Both the position numbers and the translations under genes were made by a program. The notes under the pieces were generated by a model. The model had not been told where the DNA came from and ran no database searches. It saw only the letters and a program-made list of their open reading frames with translations. From Alphaproteobacteria bacterium (GTDB lineage Bacteria; Pseudomonadota; Alphaproteobacteria; Rickettsiales; SXRF01), in assembly GCA_020049775.1 (NCBI GenBank), contig JAGVLO010000015.1:1-64000 (forward strand): a DNA stretch of 64,000 nt. The letters are read 5' to 3'. Below, one piece after another: positions 59,530 through 64,000 of this stretch (within the stretch, counting starts at the first letter, position 1; each line of letters begins with the position of its first letter).

Positions 59530-60336
59530 ATGCAACAGAAAAACAAGGGAAGCGGATTTAATATCAATACGGCCATCTTGTTTGTGATTGTCGTCAGTAT
59601 TGGGCTTGTCCCCATATATCTTTCTAAAGGCAAATCCGTATTTCAAGACAAATCTGTGTCTGGCCAGCCACCTTCTACCTTATATTATACCACGGATAAG
59701 GGAACAAAAATTCACTACATAATGAAAGGTGAAGGCACTCCTGTATTGCTTATCCATGGTGCAAAATACACTGCCCGCACAAATTGGGTGGCATCAGGCA
59801 TTTTCCCGATGCTTGCAGAAAACTATAAGGTGATTGCACTTGACCTGTCTGGTTACGGAGAATCTGACAAACCGTCATCTGCGGAGGCGTATGGAATGCA
59901 GTGGGTAAACGATATTAAATCGCTTATGGCATCTCTGAACATACAGAAAGCACACATAGTTGGATATTCATTAGGCGGTATGGTGGCGATGAAGTTTATT
60001 TCGACGCACCCCGATTATATCATATCGGGTATTATTGGAGGTGCCGGCTGGCTTCAGCAGGGAAGTCGCATACAAACTGCATGGGACCGCATGAAAGATC
60101 CGCTATCCAGCGGGCCGGCAAAACTTGCTCTGACAGAGGAAGAAATTCGCGCAATAAAAAAACCTGTGACATTTATCGTGGGTAGCCGTGATAACGCGAA
60201 GCGGAGTTATATCGATCCCGTTTCTGCCATACGCACAGATTGGCCGTTAACGGTGATTGAAAATGCAGGCCACGGAAGTACAGTTACCAAGCAGGAATTT
60301 AAAGATGCGTTGGTAAAATGGCTAAGCAAGCATTAA
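59530..60336 (+). CDS. Membrane-anchored alpha/beta hydrolase
   Basis: This 268-residue protein has an N-terminal membrane helix (about residues 12-32), which probably places the enzyme domain in the periplasm. The alpha/beta hydrolase fold shows LLIHGAK (oxyanion strand, near 73-79), DLSGYGES, nucleophile Ser in GYSLGG near 146-151, acid Asp in GSRDN near 220-224, and base His in NAGHGS near 243-248. The substrate is unknown. It is 3 bases behind parC and more AT-rich. Confidence 0.88.
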   Translation: MQQKNKGSGFNINTAILFVIVVSIGLVPIYLSKGKSVFQDKSVSGQPPSTLYYTTDKGTKIHYIMKGEGTPVLLIHGAKYTARTNWVASGIFPMLAENYKVIALDLSGYGESDKPSSAEAYGMQWVNDIKSLMASLNIQKAHIVGYSLGGMVAMKFISTHPDYIISGIIGGAGWLQQGSRIQTAWDRMKDPLSSGPAKLALTEEEIRAIKKPVTFIVGSRDNAKRSYIDPVSAIRTDWPLTVIENAGHGSTVTKQEFKDALVKWLSKH

Positions 60337-60358
60337 GCCTAATATAGGGGCTTTTGCT
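60335..60358. terminator. Weak bidirectional terminator between convergent genes
   Basis: The arms AAGCC (60335-60339) and GGCTT (60349-60353) flank an A/T-rich loop and are followed by TTGCTTTTT. The stem is only five base pairs and overlaps the stops of both genes, so the call is weak. Confidence 0.4.
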
Positions 60359-62510
60359 TTTTCCTGAGTTCTGAAGTGCCAACCATCATTTGCGCCAGCC
60401 ATTCACGGCCGCTGTGGTTTTCCACATAATTAATCAGCGCGATCACAGTGCGGCGGTCAAAGGCCCTATCCGCATTATCCAGAAGCTGCTTGCTGGCATC
60501 ATCCACGGGAATCGCATCGCGCCAGGCGCGCGGACTTATCATGCCCACGAAGGCATTGGCCACGGCAATGATGCGTGCGGAGATAAGGATTGCTTCGTGC
60601 TTCAGTCCCAGCGGGCCTGCGCCGTCCCAGCGTTCTTGCCACTGGCGTAGCGTGTCCTCCACCGGTCCGTCGAAATAAATGCCATGCAACATATCAGCGG
60701 AAGCATTCATCGAGTCGCGGATAATTCCTTTTTCTTCTTCAGTGAGTTTATTTGTCTTGGTTAGCAGCTCTGTCGGAATTACGATTTTACCGATATTCAT
60801 AAGGTTTGCCGCGGTTTGCGTGGTTTCCACCATCACCTGATCCAGCGCCACGCTGATGGCTACTTCATATGCTACCTTGGAGACCAGCTTGGAGTGATTG
60901 GCAGAGAACGGATCGCGCTTATCAACCATGCTCACCAGCATTTCTACTAGCTGCCGGTTGGTTTCCATGCGCTGTTCCCGTTCGCGCACTACTTCTGTGA
61001 TGTCCTGATCTACCACCAGCACACCCGGGATTTTTTCAGGTAGCGATGGCACAGGTATATAGCGAAGCGGCACAAAAGCACTGCGCACTACGCGCTCGCC
61101 CTCGCCCGTTCCCGTGCGGTACATGTCGTAACCGACGGAGTTGTCCTCCAGCGCTTGTATGCACTGGCCGCCGATTTGCACGGAGCGGTCCCTGCCCACC
61201 ACATCTTCCAGTTGCCTGCTTCCGAGTGTGCCAGGCGTCATGTTGGCATCGACTGCGGCTTGCAGGTTGGCAAAGTGGATAGTGTTTTTAGTATCCACAA
61301 TCATGATGGATTCCGGTTGGTAATCTGTCACGAGTTGCAACAGCACTTCCTGCGCTTTTGCTTGCGCGGCAAGCCTGCGGAAATAACGCGACATAAAAAT
61401 GGCGCGCTTGGAATAAGCGTACCACCATATGGCAATGATGATCATGATGATGAAACCAATCATCAGGCAGAAGAACGTAATCATGCTGACGCGCCGGTCG
61501 TTGCCTGCTGAATAGGCCTCGGGCCGGTCGATCTTAACTACCATTATCCACGGGGTATTGATGACACTGCGCGAGGTCCCGAGTACCGGCTTGTCGCGGT
61601 AATCTTTCTGGTTGAACATAAAGTCACCAATATTTTGGACAAGCTTTGCCTCGGTATATTTATTGATGTCGAAAGCATTCTGTTTGCTAAGTGCGCTGGT
61701 GCCGTCGCTTAGTGGCGATAGATACTCAAGCTGGTTATTCGTTTTGCGCACCAGAATGGTTTCCAGTGTTTTTTCTGTTGTACCCGGGTGTTTCAGCAGG
61801 CTGAAAAAACTATCATCCAGTGCGGCGATGGCGACAATGCGCCCAATCTGGGATTCCGGTTTGCGGTCGCCCTGAATAGAATATACCGGTACGACAAAAC
61901 CGACATAAGGTTTACCGTCACTGCCCTTGAACATATCGATGAGGCGTTGCTGGCCTGCAGGCGTCTGTGCGGCTTGCGCCACCATGGAGTCGCGTGTTTC
62001 ATTATTCACAATGGTGGAGACCACCATCTCGTTTTTACTATTTAGGATGATGACGCCGCTGGTGCTTTCCGGAGTGACGTTGGCCGGTATGGCGGGCAGG
62101 TTATTGCGGACGATGAATCCTGCGCGCTCCGCCGAAAATATCAGGAGGTTGCGCAGGTAGCTGCGGGGGGCGGGTTCACTTTCCTCGACGAAACCGTTTT
62201 CACCTGTTGGTGCGGCGGACATCATCTGCAATTCGGTCATGTATATTTGTAGCGAAGGATTATCCGCCAGCAGGTGCAACTCTTTATATTTATCTGCTAC
62301 CCATTTATTGATATCGCTGGCACGACTTTCGGCAATCAGGGTCAGTTTTTCCTGCCACGCTTCCTGGTCACGCTTGAAGTCGATAGCAGTATAGCGGTTA
62401 ACAAGCCAGATGCCGGTAATGATAAGCGCAGTCACCAAAAGCGCAATGCCATAGAGCTTGGGTGCGAAGTTTGGATTATCGTGCGGGCTATGGATAGTGG
62501 ATTCAGACAT
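60339..62510 (-). CDS. Membrane sensor with degenerate HD-GYP domain
   Basis: This 723-residue protein has two membrane helices (about 17-37 and 348-370) with a large dCache-like periplasmic domain between, a cytosolic PAS-like domain (about 390-520), and a C-terminal HD-GYP fold (about 540-700). HD-GYP enzymes break down cyclic di-GMP, but here the key residues are changed: HD-x-GK reads MN-I-GK (Met571-Asn572), HHE reads QWQE, GYP reads AGP (631-633), and the later VAD reads VAN. It should be catalytically dead and could act as a ligand-responsive switch. ATG 62510 is chosen (GGAG upstream). The gene precedes the hydrolase convergently and follows the LapG-like gene on the same strand. Confidence 0.85.
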   Translation of the reverse strand: MSESTIHSPHDNPNFAPKLYGIALLVTALIITGIWLVNRYTAIDFKRDQEAWQEKLTLIAESRASDINKWVADKYKELHLLADNPSLQIYMTELQMMSAAPTGENGFVEESEPAPRSYLRNLLIFSAERAGFIVRNNLPAIPANVTPESTSGVIILNSKNEMVVSTIVNNETRDSMVAQAAQTPAGQQRLIDMFKGSDGKPYVGFVVPVYSIQGDRKPESQIGRIVAIAALDDSFFSLLKHPGTTEKTLETILVRKTNNQLEYLSPLSDGTSALSKQNAFDINKYTEAKLVQNIGDFMFNQKDYRDKPVLGTSRSVINTPWIMVVKIDRPEAYSAGNDRRVSMITFFCLMIGFIIMIIIAIWWYAYSKRAIFMSRYFRRLAAQAKAQEVLLQLVTDYQPESIMIVDTKNTIHFANLQAAVDANMTPGTLGSRQLEDVVGRDRSVQIGGQCIQALEDNSVGYDMYRTGTGEGERVVRSAFVPLRYIPVPSLPEKIPGVLVVDQDITEVVREREQRMETNRQLVEMLVSMVDKRDPFSANHSKLVSKVAYEVAISVALDQVMVETTQTAANLMNIGKIVIPTELLTKTNKLTEEEKGIIRDSMNASADMLHGIYFDGPVEDTLRQWQERWDGAGPLGLKHEAILISARIIAVANAFVGMISPRAWRDAIPVDDASKQLLDNADRAFDRRTVIALINYVENHSGREWLAQMMVGTSELRKKQKPLY

Positions 62511-62626
62511 GTTATTTTTTCTCCGGGGCCGATTCAGTACATGCGAACGCCGCATACAATAACACTATATATATAGAATGGAATACAAAATGACATTTGT
62601 TGTGTGTACCAAGAATGAAGAAAATA

Positions 62627-63292
62627 TTAATTCATTTTGGGGCGGTATGACCACCACGCATCTTCGTTAATGCCATAGACGGGGCGGTAGTGATAAATTT
62701 TCATGGCGGGCGTTACCTGCTTAATCTGGTTATCGAGTATGAAAAGTTCGCCGCCGTCATAGACACCTAGCACGGCGTGGATAATACCGCCGAGGTTCAG
62801 GTCCTGAAGAATGATAATACGCATCTTGTCTGCTGATACACCAAGTGCGCGCAGGGAATAATATTTTGAAATGGCGTAGTCCTCGCAGTCGCCGTTTATT
62901 TCCATAAATTCGTATGGGGTTTCCCAGTAATCTTCCAGACCCCAGTTCATCATATCTTCGATGTAGGGGTGTTCGTTCGACCAGCTGTTGACAATCTTCA
63001 ACTGCTCGCGCAGCGACTTTCCTTCTATGGATTCCAGTAAAGACCGCCAGTCTTTTACAGAGCATGGGTGAAATTTGGTTTTACCGCATTGACTATCGGG
63101 AACGCCTTTTTGCCTGTCATAGCGCAAGCGCATTCCGGTCCATTTGGTGAAGGGCGAGATATTGCCGGAGCGTGTTTCGCCCATGATAAAGTAGGAATTA
63201 TTGTTGGCGGCGGAAGCCTGTCCGGTACCAGCTAGCAGGTATAGCGGCGTGCATGATAACAGTAAAAAAAGTATCGACTGTAAGCTGCGCAT
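62627..63292 (-). CDS. LapG-like periplasmic cysteine protease (DUF920/BTLCP)
   Basis: This 221-residue protein has a signal peptide (1-29, ending ASA). The transglutaminase-like fold has the catalytic triad Cys136 in GDCEDYAISKYYSLRALG, His172 in IIHAVLGVY and Asp187 in ILDNQI. The GDCEDYA segment also matches the calcium-linked acidic site of LapG proteins. LapG releases giant adhesins from cells by cutting xAAG sites in the periplasm or at the surface. An extra N-terminal pair, CGKTKFHPC (69-77), may form a disulfide. It sits 116 bases upstream of the degenerate HD-GYP sensor gene, on the same strand. Confidence 0.88.
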   Translation of the reverse strand: MRSLQSILFLLLSCTPLYLLAGTGQASAANNNSYFIMGETRSGNISPFTKWTGMRLRYDRQKGVPDSQCGKTKFHPCSVKDWRSLLESIEGKSLREQLKIVNSWSNEHPYIEDMMNWGLEDYWETPYEFMEINGDCEDYAISKYYSLRALGVSADKMRIIILQDLNLGGIIHAVLGVYDGGELFILDNQIKQVTPAMKIYHYRPVYGINEDAWWSYRPKMN

Positions 63293-63666
63293 AGGCCTCG
63301 TAATTAGTGATTACTCTAGCTATACCGCATGTTTGCGGCGGCTTCCATAGTGATTTTTATATCACACTCGGAACGATATTTGTTCTAGATAAAATTTTAT
63401 GCATGTGCATTTTTTCGACGCGAAAAACAAATATTCGTAACGGATGCGAATCGATGTAACAAAGAGTGAGAGCCGATTTGCAGTCGATGATATTTGTAAC
63501 GCATACGGTATGAATTTGCATCATGATGCTGTGCAAGCACTTCACAAAGAGCAACTTTGCTTTTTGCGTTAATAGAATTTTCACCATTTTTCTGCTATGA
63601 CTGTAAGCGTAATATTTGTTCACGTGGTGTGAGCAGGTATTTATCTAACCAAGATGGAGTTTAACC
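63293..63666. other. AT-rich intergenic region before the histone-like gene
   Basis: This 374-base gap holds an AT-rich stretch with several TGCGAATC/GTAACGGATGCGAATCG-like fragments around 63435-63461 but no clear repeat structure. It must contain the promoter for the downstream gene. A frame at 63357-63623 on the minus strand lacks a ribosome site and protein character. Confidence 0.5.
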
Positions 63667-63927
63667 ATGTCTGTTGCAAAAAAGAAGCCAGCCAAGAAGA
63701 AGGCAGCTAAAAAGACCGCTACCAAAAAGAAGGTAGTGAAGAAGGTAGCTAAGAAGAAGACCGCTAAAAAGAAGACCGCTAAGAAGAAGACCGCTAAGAA
63801 GAAGGTTGCCAAAAAGAAGGTTGCCAAAAAAGCTAAGCGTCCTGCTAAGCGTTCCAAGCCAAAGGTTGGCATGAGCATGATGGCTCGCGCTGCTGCGGCT
63901 AAGAAAGTAACTCCGATCCGTCTCTAA
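63667..63927 (+). CDS. Lysine-rich histone H1-like protein
   Basis: This 86-residue protein consists mainly of K-K-x-A-K repeats (AKKKTAKKKTAKKK type) over residues 5-60, followed by a short tail with RPAKRSKPKVGMSMMARAAA. It resembles bacterial H1-like or AlgP-type C-terminal DNA-condensing tails. It should bind DNA non-specifically. GGAG at 63655-63658 marks the ribosome site. The codons alternate AAG/AAA in near-identical 15-base units, so the gene can vary in length by slippage or recombination. Confidence 0.85.
   Translation: MSVAKKKPAKKKAAKKTATKKKVVKKVAKKKTAKKKTAKKKTAKKKVAKKKVAKKAKRPAKRSKPKVGMSMMARAAAAKKVTPIRL
63731..63830 (+). repeat. 15-bp coding repeats in the histone-like gene
   Basis: Repeats of the type AAGAAGACCGCTAAG and AAGAAGGTTGCCAAA encode KKTAK and KKVAK. 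They are nearly identical and in frame, a typical substrate for copy-number change. Confidence 0.8.
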
Positions 63928-63955
63928 TTCGACGGTCTAAGTGACTTAAAAAAAT

Positions 63956-63986
63956 AGGGCTCCTTCTTTAAGGGGCCCTTTTTTTA
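63956..63986 (+). terminator. Rho-independent terminator
   Basis: The arms AGGGCTCC (63956-63963) and GGGGCCCT (63972-63979) pair with one G-T, followed by TTTTTTT. It lies 29 bases behind the histone-like gene stop. Confidence 0.93.
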
Positions 63987-64000
63987 TCCAAAAATTGGCT

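Noticed and set aside
63357-63623. 88-codon minus-strand frame before the histone-like gene
   Set aside because: There is no ribosome site and its composition follows an AT-rich non-coding gap.

Overview
The window looks like chromosome of a free-living or surface-associated alphaproteobacterium of roughly 50% GC. The evidence is the dusB-ntrBC-ntrYX locus, a fused ispDF gene, an NtrX without GAFTGA, an NrsF (DUF1109) anti-sigma gene beside a SigF-like ECF sigma gene, a SapC-family gene, and the lepB-rnc-era order. Genus cannot be fixed from sequence reading alone. The window holds no phage, IS element or CRISPR array. It does hold one conspicuously AT-rich gene (about 23.3-24.4 kb) and several small-protein loci with signs of local duplication.

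Layout. 1-4.7 kb: a 14-bp tandem array at the window edge, an SDR operon, a Cys-rich exported protein, a repeat-containing basic protein, and two tandem DUF192-type exported proteins. 4.7-12.5 kb (minus strand): dusB, a glutathione peroxidase, ntrB, ntrC, ntrY, ntrX. 12.6-21.3 kb: housekeeping genes ispDF-pgpA-pncC and rmuC (plus), glmU and lepB-rnc-era (minus), with a Tat-type sulfatase behind era. 21.5-31.3 kb: tRNA-Ser(GCU), a receiver protein, an asparaginase-domain fragment, a HEPN-like protein, cspA, a PEBP-family protein, an FAD protein, a family of small Cys-patterned exported proteins around a CigR-like protein, a GNAT with a 24-codon gene behind it, and a fasciclin protein. 31.4-39.6 kb: a dense two-component cluster of phytochrome/Rcp1 style, then sigF-nrsF facing a doxX-msrB-msrA operon with a good SigF-type promoter. 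39.6-55.7 kb: a chemoreceptor, then a two-partner secretion locus: tpsB, a 12-kb tpsA encoding a protein of about 4009 residues, and a SapC-family gene. 56-64 kb: hsp20 with a possible RNA thermometer, recO-parC-hydrolase, a sensor with a degenerate HD-GYP domain, a LapG-like periplasmic cysteine protease, and a lysine-rich histone-like gene at the right edge.

Most interesting reading: the giant exoprotein ends in a short tail with a P-A-A-G sequence 20 residues before a C-terminal cysteine pair. This is the architecture of CdrA-type two-partner-secreted adhesins, which are held by a cysteine hook and released by LapG cleavage at an xAAG site. A LapG-type protease lies in the same window, next to a membrane sensor whose HD-GYP domain has lost its catalytic residues and could serve as a ligand-binding switch. 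I propose an adhesin-retention and release module, TpsB-TpsA-SapC plus protease plus sensor. The functional link is inference.
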